64,000 nucleotides of DNA, taken from positions 1 through 64,000 of the forward strand of contig NZ_CP034161.1 in NCBI RefSeq assembly GCF_003860525.1, written 5' to 3'. Each line of letters opens with the position of its first letter. Position 1 is the first letter of the stretch. Position numbers and translations under genes: made by a program. The stretch comes from Epilithonimonas vandammei. GTDB taxonomy: Bacteria > Bacteroidota > Bacteroidia > Flavobacteriales > Weeksellaceae. Below are positions 38,304 through 46,536 of the stretch, in pieces. The notes beneath the pieces are model-generated. The model was not told the DNA's origin, ran no database searches, and was given only the letters and a program-made list of their open reading frames with translations.

Positions 38304-40463
38304 ATGAAACTAAAATCCATCTTCCCAATCTCTGCTCTATTTCTAAGTCAAATCTACTTTGCCCAGGAAACTCCTAAAAAAGAAACAGACAACAAGGAAA
38401 AACAAATTGAGACAGTAACCATTACCAAAACGAAGAAAGCCGTTGAACAAAAGGCGGACAGAACGATTTTCGACTTTTCTGAACAACCCAATCTCAACTC
38501 CGGAACATTGATGGAAGGCTTGAAAAAACTTCCCGGTTTGGTTTCAACAGATATTGCCGGAATGATGTATCAGGGAAAATTGCTGGATGTTTTCATGGAT
38601 GGACGACCACTGAATATCTCCAGCAACGAGCTGACTGCTTTTCTCGATGGAATGCCCGCAAATTCTATAGAAAGAATAGAAATCATCACGCAACCTGGCG
38701 CAGAATTTCCGGCAACTTCCGGCGGCGCTATTCTTAATATCATTACCAGCAAAAACGCAAAAAGCTATCTTACTGCAACTTATAGCGGAAGCTATGCGTT
38801 TACCAATTATGACAAATTCCGAAACAGAACTGTGAACAGTCTCAGTCTGAATGCCAGAAACAAATACTTTGGTTGGCAAGTTAATTTTGGACAAAACTAT
38901 CGGGAAAGTGCGCAATGGAGCACGATGGATGATTTCTCAAAAACCATTACAGATAGAATTGGAAGAGGCTATTTTGCCAATGCCGCAATGACTTTTGATT
39001 TGGGAGAAGATCGTTTGCTTTTAAACTATGAATTTAATAAAAATAATAATGACAACGCCATTTCCAGCAATGGTTTTGGCTTGGTTAACAATATTCTTAC
39101 GCCAATTAATTCCGAGGATTTTGCCAATACATTAGTCAACAGAAATGAAGCAACTATTACTTATCAAAAACGCTTTGATGACAAAAACAAAAAGCTGGAT
39201 TTCCAATTGAATTACAATAATTACAATACAGATTTTGCTCAAAAAAGCTTCATCAATCCTGTTAACAATATTGCCAATGCTTCCAATCAAAATGTTTACA
39301 GCTTCAAGGTGGATTTTTCCCAGCCTTTGAAAATTTTAGACGAAGGTAAAATAAGTGTTGGAGGCCTATATGAAAAACTGAGTTTTGACACCGATAATAA
39401 AATCATTACAAATTTAGATTATCAAAGGCAAACTTCTTCTATGTACGCAGAATTGCAATCTAAGCTAAAGAAATTCGATTTCATTCTAGGAGCCAGAGCA
39501 GAGAATTATGACATCAGCGGAATTACGAGAATTTGGCAAAATAATGCTGTTGTAGAAAAAAATCTTGTTCCGTTCAATCAATTCCGGATTTTCCCGAATG
39601 CAAGCGTGCAATATAATTTCATGAAAAATGTCTATTTTGGTTTGAATTATAACAAGAAAATTAACCTTCCAAACATTTCATTCCTCAATCCAAACAATAC
39701 GATTTTCAACAATCAAAACATTAACTATAGTGGAAATCCATATTTGCAACCTACCATTTTTGATAACTTCGAGGTCAAAATTTCGGCTTTTGATTATGCC
39801 TTTTTTAGCTACAGCATCAGCTATTCCGACAACAATATTGCGCAACAAGTGGGTAGAAAAGACCTGTTGATTACAAACACCAATATCAACATCCCAAAAA
39901 TGAGAATCCACAGCTTCAATGCGGGAATTCCGGTTCCTTTTATGGTTTTTACCAAAAGTCTGAAAGAGATGCTGAAGTTTGATTTTAATCCGGATAAAAT
40001 TAATTTTCTGTATTTATACACCAATTATCAAAAACACGAAATTCCGGATCTGGACAACAAAGGATTCTGGGTTTTTGGAGGAATGGCACAGATTATTTTG
40101 CCAAAAGACATCAAATTCACAGCCAATTACCGCCATATTACCAAAGGAAATTATTTCTATTTTGAAGCCATCAAACCTTTCAATCAATCTTTTGATATTA
40201 ATTTGACTAAAAAATTCATGAATGATCGTCTTACGGTTTCGCTTTATGCAGATGATATTTTCAATCAGAATAAGAATTATTTCAACTCTGTTCCGCCAAA
40301 CGATTTGAGTCCTGTACTTTTATCAAGCAAAAACGACACCCGAAAATTCGGAATTTCTTTCAATTATAAAATTCCGACCAAAAATAAATTAGCCAAAGTG
40401 AACCCGAATCTTATCAAGAACAATAACACGTCTGATTCTAGTGGAGGAATTATAACTCCTTAG
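38304..40463 (+). CDS. Outer-membrane beta-barrel family protein (TonB receptor-like)
   Basis: A 719-residue outer-membrane protein from the ATG at 38304. A signal peptide (MKLKSIFPISALFLSQIYFA before QETP) leads to a plug-like domain (TLMEGLKKLPGLVSTDIAG, VFMDGRPLNI, IERIEIITQPGAEFPATSGGAILNIIT) and a long barrel of the OMP_b-brl_3 type ending RKFGISFNYKIP plus a short polar tail. No CarboxypepD-reg domain precedes the plug. The substrate is unknown. It is divergent from the second ECF sigma gene, 139 nt away. A TTG at 38289 would add five residues and is less likely. Confidence 0.83.
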   Translation: MKLKSIFPISALFLSQIYFAQETPKKETDNKEKQIETVTITKTKKAVEQKADRTIFDFSEQPNLNSGTLMEGLKKLPGLVSTDIAGMMYQGKLLDVFMDGRPLNISSNELTAFLDGMPANSIERIEIITQPGAEFPATSGGAILNIITSKNAKSYLTATYSGSYAFTNYDKFRNRTVNSLSLNARNKYFGWQVNFGQNYRESAQWSTMDDFSKTITDRIGRGYFANAAMTFDLGEDRLLLNYEFNKNNNDNAISSNGFGLVNNILTPINSEDFANTLVNRNEATITYQKRFDDKNKKLDFQLNYNNYNTDFAQKSFINPVNNIANASNQNVYSFKVDFSQPLKILDEGKISVGGLYEKLSFDTDNKIITNLDYQRQTSSMYAELQSKLKKFDFILGARAENYDISGITRIWQNNAVVEKNLVPFNQFRIFPNASVQYNFMKNVYFGLNYNKKINLPNISFLNPNNTIFNNQNINYSGNPYLQPTIFDNFEVKISAFDYAFFSYSISYSDNNIAQQVGRKDLLITNTNINIPKMRIHSFNAGIPVPFMVFTKSLKEMLKFDFNPDKINFLYLYTNYQKHEIPDLDNKGFWVFGGMAQIILPKDIKFTANYRHITKGNYFYFEAIKPFNQSFDINLTKKFMNDRLTVSLYADDIFNQNKNYFNSVPPNDLSPVLLSSKNDTRKFGISFNYKIPTKNKLAKVNPNLIKNNNTSDSSGGIITP

Positions 40464-40480
40464 ATAAGAATTTAAATTAA

Positions 40481-40514
40481 AAAAAGCCGAAAGATTGATT
40501 TCCTTCGGCTTTTT
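40481..40514. terminator. Bidirectional terminator
   Basis: AAAAAGCCGAA (40481-40491) pairs perfectly with TTCGGCTTTTT (40504-40514). It separates the convergent barrel-protein and pseudouridine-synthase genes. Confidence 0.85.
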
Positions 40515-40517
40515 GTT

Positions 40518-41210
40518 TTATTCTTCACAAGCTCTCCAAACCGCATCATTCTGAGGAACCGGAGCTGTTATTTGAATATTTTCTTTAGTGACAGGATGTA
40601 GAAATTCTAATTTTCTGGCGTGAAGGGAAATTCCTCCATCTTGGTTAGAACGCGGACTTCCGTATTTCAAGTCGCCTTTGATTGGAACTCCAATTTTAGA
40701 AAGTTGCGCACGAATCTGATGATGTCTTCCTGTTTCCAAATCCACTTCCAGCAAAAGATAATTTTCCAAAGTCTTGATTAGACTGTAAGTCAAAATCGAT
40801 TCTTTTGAACCTTCTGTAGCTTTTGTAAAGACAATCGCTTTGTTATTTTTTTCATTCTTTTGAAGATAATGAACCAATCTTTGAGAATTCGGAATCATCT
40901 CTTTCCCAACAACTGCCCAATATGTCTTTTTAACTTCACGGTTCTTCACCATTTGAGTCAATCTAGAAAGCGCTTTGGACGTTTTTGCATAGATAACTAA
41001 TCCTGAAGTTGGTCTGTCAATTCTATGAACCAAACCAAGAAAAACATTGCCCGGTTTATCGTCTCTTTTTTTGATAAAGTCTTTAATCAATTCAAGCAAA
41101 GATAAGTCACCGGTTTTATCGCCTTGAACCAATTGTCCTGCTTTTTTGTTGATGACCATCATATGATTATCTTCGTAAACGATTTGTGATTCAGAAAAAC
41201 TTTGAGACAT
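40518..41210 (-). CDS. RluA-family pseudouridine synthase
   Basis: Isomerises uridine to pseudouridine in rRNA or tRNA. From the ATG at 41210 the product is 230 residues. It has the catalytic motif HRIDRPTSGLVIYAKT with the essential aspartate, an earlier VINKKAGQLVQG strand and the later GRHHQIRAQLSKIG and HARKLEFLHPVT motifs. There is no S4 domain. The ATG overlaps the upstream esterase stop by one base (TAATG), favouring coupled translation. The frame opens further upstream to 41300 but inside the esterase gene. The exact RNA target cannot be read from sequence. Confidence 0.87.
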   Translation of the reverse strand: MSQSFSESQIVYEDNHMMVINKKAGQLVQGDKTGDLSLLELIKDFIKKRDDKPGNVFLGLVHRIDRPTSGLVIYAKTSKALSRLTQMVKNREVKKTYWAVVGKEMIPNSQRLVHYLQKNEKNNKAIVFTKATEGSKESILTYSLIKTLENYLLLEVDLETGRHHQIRAQLSKIGVPIKGDLKYGSPRSNQDGGISLHARKLEFLHPVTKENIQITAPVPQNDAVWRACEE

Positions 41211-42055
41211 TATTGATGTTGTTTTAGTAGCCATTTCGGAATCTCGTCCAAGAGCTCTGCCGAAAGAATATTGTTGTGATATTTGTCTGTGTATTCCCAA
41301 AGAAAAACTTTGCCTTTAGATTTCATTTCATCAAAAAACTTAAAATTACTTTGAGGGAAATTATCCGTATCCAGACTTCCGTGAACAATCCAAATTGGCA
41401 TTTTCGTGAGTTCGTCCATTTTATCAAACTGAGAAATTCCTGAAATATTAATGGCAGCTGCAAATAGATCTGGTCTTTTAGAAATTGCATTAGAAGTTGT
41501 AGCTCCTCCCATAGAAAATCCCATTACGTAGATTCTGTCTCGGTCAATATTTTCATTAATGATTAAAGAATCGATTGATTTTAAAACTAAATCCAGATGT
41601 TCATTAGATTCAGAAGCTTTTACATTTCTGGTTTCATCGAGATGGTAATTGGACGAACGAACGGGAAATTGCGGAGACAAAACATAAACAGGGTATTTTT
41701 CTCTGTTTTCGGGAAGAAGCCACATTTTGGATAGAACTCCCATTTGAGAAGTGTTGTTTGTTCCAATTGCACCAGAACCGTGAAATACCAAAATTAAGGG
41801 ATATTTTTTATTCTGTTTAATTGTTTTTGGTTTCAGAAAACGGTAATTCACAGCTACTTTTCCATTATCAAATTTCCCCGCTTTGAAATCAGAATAATCT
41901 AAACTCTTGATGTATTTGATCCTAGCTAAAGATTGTAACGAATCGGCTTTGTCGTGAAATTCAGTTTTCGTTCCATATTTCATTTTCTGCGCTGTGCAGG
42001 AAAATAGAAACAGGATTCCAAACAGAAATAATGAAACTTTAAACAACTTGAACAT
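41210..42055 (-). CDS. Alpha/beta-hydrolase lipoprotein, esterase-like
   Basis: A 281-residue predicted lipoprotein (signal ending LFSC before TAQK) with an alpha/beta-hydrolase domain of the dienelactone hydrolase/phospholipase-carboxylesterase type. The oxyanion loop is LVFHGSGAIG, the nucleophile elbow GFSMGG, an acid follows near IVHGSLDTDNFP and the histidine lies near YTDKYHNNIL. Similar secreted enzymes act as feruloyl or peptide esterases. The substrate is unknown. It is upstream of and overlapping the pseudouridine synthase, a pairing with no obvious functional reason. Confidence 0.8.
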   Translation of the reverse strand: MFKLFKVSLFLFGILFLFSCTAQKMKYGTKTEFHDKADSLQSLARIKYIKSLDYSDFKAGKFDNGKVAVNYRFLKPKTIKQNKKYPLILVFHGSGAIGTNNTSQMGVLSKMWLLPENREKYPVYVLSPQFPVRSSNYHLDETRNVKASESNEHLDLVLKSIDSLIINENIDRDRIYVMGFSMGGATTSNAISKRPDLFAAAINISGISQFDKMDELTKMPIWIVHGSLDTDNFPQSNFKFFDEMKSKGKVFLWEYTDKYHNNILSAELLDEIPKWLLKQHQ

Positions 42056-42075
42056 TGACGATATTTTAAATTAAA

Positions 42076-42103
42076 CCCTTTCAGAATTCAAGTTCCGAAA
42101 GGG
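42076..42103 (-). terminator. Terminator of panB
   Basis: CCCTTTCAGAA (42076-42086) pairs with TTCCGAAAGGG (42093-42103) with one mismatch around a 6-nt loop. A T-rich stretch follows in the leftward direction. Confidence 0.65.
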
Positions 42104-42125
42104 CAAATTTTATTTTGAATTATTT

Positions 42126-42941
42126 TTAATAACTTTCCTTATCATTCGGGAAATCAAAACTTTTCACATCTTTTACGTATTGAGAAACTGCACCTGTGAT
42201 TTCAGAATAAAGGTCAAGATATCTTCTTAAAAATTTCGGAGAAAAACCTTGATTCATTCCCACCATATCGTGGTAAACCAAAACCTGTCCGTCACAATTC
42301 TGCCCTGCTCCGATTCCGATTGTTGGAATAGAAATACTTTCCGAAGCTTTTTTGGCAAGCGATGCAGGAATTTTTTCCAAAACAACAGCGAAACATCCTA
42401 ATTCTTCCAATAATTTACAATCAGAAATCAATTTTTCTGCTTCAGCATCTTCTTTCGCTCTCACTTTATAAGTCCCGAATTGATAGATACTTTGAGGCGT
42501 GAGTCCGAGATGTCCGCACACAGGAATACCTGCATTCACAATTTTCCTAATCGATTCTTCAATCTCTTTTCCACCTTCGATTTTAATGGCGTGGGCGCCA
42601 CCTTCTTTCATCATTCTCACTGCAGAATCCAAAGCTTTCTCTGGATTACTCTGATAGGTTCCGAATGGTAAATCTGCCACAACCAAAGCTCTTTCTACAC
42701 CGCGAACAACACATTGTGTATGATAGATCATCTGATCCAGTGTAATTGGCAAAGTGGTTTCGTGACCAGCCATTACATTTGCCGCAGAATCTCCGATTAA
42801 TATAGAGTCTACACCACCTGCGTCCACCATTTTAGCTGTTGTAAAATCATAAGCCGTGAGCATTGTAATCTTTTCCTTGTCGAATTTCATTTTTCGCAAG
42901 GTCTCCGTGGTGATTTTTTTTATTTCAGAATGTACAGACAT
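42126..42941 (-). CDS. panB: 3-Methyl-2-oxobutanoate hydroxymethyltransferase (ketopantoate)
   Basis: First committed step of pantothenate and CoA synthesis: transfers a hydroxymethyl group from methylene-tetrahydrofolate to alpha-ketoisovalerate. The 271 residues have the PanB barrel motifs TAYDFTTAKMVDAGGVDSIL with the metal-binding aspartate in IGDSAANV, then VVADLPFGTYQSN, AIKIEGGKE, GHLGLTPQS and IPTIGIGAGQNCDGQVLVYHD. Length and order match the family. It is monocistronic; panC and panD are not in the window. Confidence 0.96.
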   Translation of the reverse strand: MSVHSEIKKITTETLRKMKFDKEKITMLTAYDFTTAKMVDAGGVDSILIGDSAANVMAGHETTLPITLDQMIYHTQCVVRGVERALVVADLPFGTYQSNPEKALDSAVRMMKEGGAHAIKIEGGKEIEESIRKIVNAGIPVCGHLGLTPQSIYQFGTYKVRAKEDAEAEKLISDCKLLEELGCFAVVLEKIPASLAKKASESISIPTIGIGAGQNCDGQVLVYHDMVGMNQGFSPKFLRRYLDLYSEITGAVSQYVKDVKSFDFPNDKESY

Positions 42942-43030
42942 ATTTTATGAATGATAAAATTATAGGTGATAAATGATTAAAACAGATAAATGAGTTGCGC
43001 TGAACTGAATCGGCTATCATTCATCAATTA
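42942..43030. repeat. Degenerate ATGATAAAT-type repeats
   Basis: Near the ends of this spacer, variants of GATAAATGATTA and ATCATTCATCAATTATCATT recur in opposite orientations and can pair across the middle. They are similar in style to the AT-rich repeats at 55019-55074. No gene or promoter is evident. Confidence 0.4.
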
Positions 43031-43034
43031 TCAT

Positions 43035-43748
43035 TTATATTACAACGTGCCCCAGCTTAATAAGCCTTTCTCTGTTAAGGATTTTGATATTTCTACCTTC
43101 TACAGAAATCAAATCATCTTGTTTGAATTCGGAGATTAATCGGATGGCGCTTTCTGTAGCTGTTCCAATCAGGTTGGCGATTTCTTCTCTGGTTAGAGAA
43201 ATTTTTATGAATCCTTCCGGATCTGTTCCCAATTTTTGCTCTAGCAAAACCAGAATTTCTGCCAGTCTTTCACGTACAGTTTTCTGAGCGAGAAATGTTA
43301 CTGTATTTGCAGATTCGCCCAATTCATAAGCAATTTTCTGAAGCATGGCGTAAGACAGTTTAGGATCTAGCTTTAATAATTTAAGAAAAACATCCGAAGG
43401 TAGGAACTGAACTTTCATAGAGGTCATTGCTTCTGCTTTAGCCTGAAAATTCTCACCACAAAGCAAAGATCTATAGCCTATCAAATCATTCTCTTTGCAG
43501 AATCGAAGAATCTGATCTTTACCATAAACACCTGATTTTGATAATTTTGCAGTTCCTTTTTCTATAAAATACACCCCTTTTGGTGACTCACCATCTTCGA
43601 AAACCGTTTCCCCTTTGGAAAATTCCAGTATCTTCAGTGCTTTTTCATAAACTTCAAAATCTTCGTGAGAGAGATTTGCGCGTAAAGAATCTTTGTGAAA
43701 TGCTTTTGAGAAATTTTGTTCTATAACCAATTGTTGTTCAAGAGACAT
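43035..43748 (-). CDS. Crp/Fnr-family transcription regulator, next to cbb3 genes
   Basis: A 237-residue regulator. The N-terminal cyclic-nucleotide-binding-like barrel has GETVFEDGESPKGVYFIEKGTAKL; the C-terminal Crp-type winged helix has ISLTREEIANLIGTATESAIRLISEFKQDDLI. There is no N-terminal cysteine cluster of classical Fnr, so oxygen sensing through a 4Fe-4S cluster is not supported. The ATG at 43748 is chosen because a promoter box at 43774-43767 places the transcript start downstream of the earlier ATG at 43769. It is divergent from the cbb3 operon and may control it in response to low oxygen (inference). Confidence 0.85.
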   Translation of the reverse strand: MSLEQQLVIEQNFSKAFHKDSLRANLSHEDFEVYEKALKILEFSKGETVFEDGESPKGVYFIEKGTAKLSKSGVYGKDQILRFCKENDLIGYRSLLCGENFQAKAEAMTSMKVQFLPSDVFLKLLKLDPKLSYAMLQKIAYELGESANTVTFLAQKTVRERLAEILVLLEQKLGTDPEGFIKISLTREEIANLIGTATESAIRLISEFKQDDLISVEGRNIKILNRERLIKLGHVVI

Positions 43749-43766
43749 ACCTATGACATTTATCAG

Positions 43767-43797
43767 CAAAAATAAGATATTTTAACACGACCTACAA
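43767..43797 (-). promoter_or_regulatory. Promoter of the Crp/Fnr regulator
   Basis: Read leftward, TTG (43797-43795), a 20-nt spacer and TATTTTTG (43774-43767) fit the Bacteroidota consensus. Confidence 0.68.
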
Positions 43798-43809
43798 GGA
43801 TTTTTGCCG

Positions 43810-43817
43810 TAATTTTG
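43810..43817 (+). promoter_or_regulatory. -7 box of the cbb3 operon
   Basis: TAATTTTG matches TAnnTTTG 26 nt before the ccoI ATG. No clear -33 box and no Fnr-like TTGAT-N4-ATCAA site is visible in the 95-bp divergent region. Confidence 0.5.
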
Positions 43818-43843
43818 CAGTCCAAACATCTCAGAGTTTTTTA

Positions 43844-46222
43844 ATGGCAGAACAATGCTTTCACTGCGGTCAGAAAATCGACAAAGACCAAATCCTTTTC
43901 GACGATAAACTTTTTTGTTGCAATGGCTGTCAATCGGTTTACGAAATTCTGAATGTGCATAATCTGGAGAATTTTTATAACATTAATAAAAGTTCTGGTG
44001 TGCGTCCCAGCAATGAAAACAATACGCAATTCGACTATCTAGATACACCGGAAGTCTTTTCCAAGGTTGTTGATTTTTCTGAAGGCGGAACAACGGTTGT
44101 TACTTTCAAAATTCCGGTAATCCACTGCTCATCTTGTATCTGGCTTCTAGAAAGCCTTCATACCATCAATAAAAACATTAAATATTCTCAGGTCAATTTT
44201 ACAAGAAAAACGCTTCAGGTATCTTTTAAGGATGAGGAATTAAAATTAAGTGAGCTTGCCAAATTCCTGACAAACCTCGGTTACAAACCAGTGATAAATC
44301 TGGAAACAGCAGATAAAAAGCAAGACAAACTTGACAAAAGTTTACTTATTAAGCTGGCGGTAGCAGGTTTCGCCTTCGGAAATGGGATGTTTTTCAGTTT
44401 TCCGGAGTATTTATCAGGTAATGATGTTTGGCTTCACTCTTACAAAAACCTATTCAGGCTCATTATGTTTTTACTAGCAACGCCAGTTGTGTTTTATTCT
44501 GCTTCAGACTATTACAAATCTGCGTGGTACGGACTGAAAAACAAAATCGTTAATATTGACGTACCGATTGTCCTTGGTATCTTTGTACTTTACGGCAGAA
44601 GCATATATGAAGTGGTGACAGATTATGGCCCAGGTTATTTCGATACTCTTTGCGGTCTGTTGTTCTTTATGTTGCTTGGGAAAACGTTCCAAAAAAGAAC
44701 CTACAACTCATTATCCTACGACAGAGATTACAAATCTTTCTATCCAATTGCCGTTACCAAAGTTGATTTTGATGGAAAACAGGAAAATATTTTGTTGTCC
44801 GATTTGGCTGTAGGCGACAGAATTATGGTTAGAAATCAGGAAATCATCCCTGTAGATTCGATTTTAATTAAAGGCGAAGGAAACATAGACAACAGTTTTA
44901 TTACGGGAGAATCTGCTCATATTTCCAAAAAACCTGGCGACAAAATTTTTGCCGGCGGAAAACAATCAGGGTCTATTCTCGAACTTGAAGTTATAAAAAA
45001 TGTAGACCAGAGTTATCTGACTCAGCTTTGGAATAAAGAAGCATTTAAAAAGTTTGAAACAGGACTTGATACGATGACCAATACGATAAGTAAGTATTTC
45101 ACATTCATCATATTAGGAATTGCCCTAGTTGCCGCAATCTACTGGTCAAAAATCGATATGGAGAAGATGTTTCAGGTGGTCTCTGCCATTCTGATTGTAG
45201 CCTGCCCTTGTGCTCTGGCATTATCTGCACCGTTTACTTTCGGTCATATTATGAGAATACTTGGCCGGAATAAGTTTTATGTAAAGGACACACTTACCAT
45301 TGAAAGACTGGCTAAAATTGACACACTTGTTTTTGACAAAACAGGGACAATTACCGAGAATAAAAAGACAAACATCCATTACACAGGAAGCGAAATCCAG
45401 GAGTCTGACCTTAAGAATATTAAGTCATTACTGAAGAATTCTAACCATCCACTTTCCAAATCACTTTATGAGTTTCTGAAAGTGAATGACGATTATTTTG
45501 AAGTAGAAGATTTTGAAGAGATTTCAGGAAAAGGCTACCAAGGAAAAGTCAGAGGAATTACTTACAAAATAGGTTCAGCAAAATTCACCGGGCAGGAATC
45601 CCAAAACCTTGAAACTGCTGTTTATATTAGTAAAAACAATGAATTCATCGGAAAATTCATCTTTAAAAATGAATACCGTAAGAAGCTCGATGAACTTTTT
45701 GTGAATCTAAGAAACTACAGTATTAATATCCTGAGTGGCGACAATTCTTCGGAAAAGCCAATTCTTGAAAAACTGATTCCGAACGTTTCGGAAATGAAAT
45801 TCAATCAAAACCCTGAAAACAAACTGGACTACATAAAACAACTTCAGGAAAACGGGAAAAACGTGGCTATGCTAGGCGACGGACTTAATGACGCAGGTGC
45901 TCTTAAACAGAGCAATGTTGGGATTGCAATTGCGGATGACAGCAACTCTTTCACACCAGCTTCCGACGTGATTATGAATGGTGAGAGAATTCCGGAACTG
46001 GACAAATTTCTGAAACTCTCTAAAGATGCCATAGCGATTGTAAAAATCACATTTATAATCAGTTTATGTTACAATATTATCGGAGTCGGGTTTGCTATAT
46101 CGGGAAAAATGCATCCACTATTTGCAGCGATTTTTATGCCTATTAGTTCCATTACCGTGGTTACATTTACTACACTATCAACATGGATTAGGAGTGCGAA
46201 ATATTTTAAAATAAACCTCTAA
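43844..46222 (+). CDS. ccoI: Copper-transporting P1B-ATPase for cbb3 oxidase assembly
   Basis: Inner-membrane P1B-type ATPase that exports copper for the CuB site of cbb3 oxidase. The 792-residue protein begins with a cysteine-rich zinc-ribbon-like segment (CFHCGQKI ... CCNGCQSVYEIL), then a heavy-metal domain with HCSSC. Transmembrane helices carry the metal site ACPCALALSAP. Catalytic motifs are TGES, the phosphorylation site DKTGTITEN, and GDGLNDAGAL. This N-terminal layout is that of CcoI/FixI rather than CopA. It is the first gene of the rightward cluster. Confidence 0.93.
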   Translation: MAEQCFHCGQKIDKDQILFDDKLFCCNGCQSVYEILNVHNLENFYNINKSSGVRPSNENNTQFDYLDTPEVFSKVVDFSEGGTTVVTFKIPVIHCSSCIWLLESLHTINKNIKYSQVNFTRKTLQVSFKDEELKLSELAKFLTNLGYKPVINLETADKKQDKLDKSLLIKLAVAGFAFGNGMFFSFPEYLSGNDVWLHSYKNLFRLIMFLLATPVVFYSASDYYKSAWYGLKNKIVNIDVPIVLGIFVLYGRSIYEVVTDYGPGYFDTLCGLLFFMLLGKTFQKRTYNSLSYDRDYKSFYPIAVTKVDFDGKQENILLSDLAVGDRIMVRNQEIIPVDSILIKGEGNIDNSFITGESAHISKKPGDKIFAGGKQSGSILELEVIKNVDQSYLTQLWNKEAFKKFETGLDTMTNTISKYFTFIILGIALVAAIYWSKIDMEKMFQVVSAILIVACPCALALSAPFTFGHIMRILGRNKFYVKDTLTIERLAKIDTLVFDKTGTITENKKTNIHYTGSEIQESDLKNIKSLLKNSNHPLSKSLYEFLKVNDDYFEVEDFEEISGKGYQGKVRGITYKIGSAKFTGQESQNLETAVYISKNNEFIGKFIFKNEYRKKLDELFVNLRNYSINILSGDNSSEKPILEKLIPNVSEMKFNQNPENKLDYIKQLQENGKNVAMLGDGLNDAGALKQSNVGIAIADDSNSFTPASDVIMNGERIPELDKFLKLSKDAIAIVKITFIISLCYNIIGVGFAISGKMHPLFAAIFMPISSITVVTFTTLSTWIRSAKYFKINL

Positions 46223-46291
46223 TAATTTTATTTAGAGTCATTATAAATTATCCTAAATTACTCCCTTCTGATCAAAGTCAGCAATTTTAAC

Positions 46292-46322
46292 TAAATTTGG
46301 GAACTGTTTTATTGTAAATTTG
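46292..46322 (+). promoter_or_regulatory. Two -7 boxes before ccoS
   Basis: TAAATTTG occurs at 46292-46299 and again at 46315-46322. The second would start a transcript close to the ccoS ATG at 46331; the TTTG inside the first could act as its -33 element. This suggests that ccoS-ccoNOQP can be transcribed separately from ccoI. Confidence 0.5.
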
Positions 46323-46330
46323 TAGCTGTA

Positions 46331-46522
46331 ATGGAGATTCTATATTTAATGATAATCTGCAGTGTTTCATTAGCTGTCATCTTTCTGATTATTTTTATAA
46401 TCGGGGCTAGAAAGGGTCAGTTTGAGGACGATGAATCACCAGCCGTCAGAATATTATTTGATGACGAGAAACAAGCAGAAGAAAAACAAACAGAAAATCC
46501 AAAAGAATACAGAAAAGAATAA
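46331..46522 (+). CDS. ccoS: cbb3 oxidase assembly protein CcoS
   Basis: A 63-residue protein with one N-terminal transmembrane helix (LYLMIICSVSLAVIFLIIFI) and the CcoS feature GARKGQFEDDESPAVRILFDD. CcoS is needed for cofactor insertion into CcoN in Rhodobacter. It sits between ccoI and ccoNO as in most clusters of this type. Confidence 0.92.
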   Translation: MEILYLMIICSVSLAVIFLIIFIIGARKGQFEDDESPAVRILFDDEKQAEEKQTENPKEYRKE

Positions 46523-46536
46523 TTGCTATTTTAAAT

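Noticed and set aside
41211..41300. 30-residue extension of the pseudouridine synthase
   Set aside because: It lies inside the esterase gene, and the TAATG overlap gives a normal start at 41210.
43749..43769. Upstream ATG of the Crp/Fnr regulator
   Set aside because: The promoter box at 43767-43774 overlaps it, so the transcript starts downstream.
43749..43843. Fnr-type operator between the regulator and ccoI
   Set aside because: No TTGAT-N4-ATCAA-like sequence could be found in the divergent spacer.
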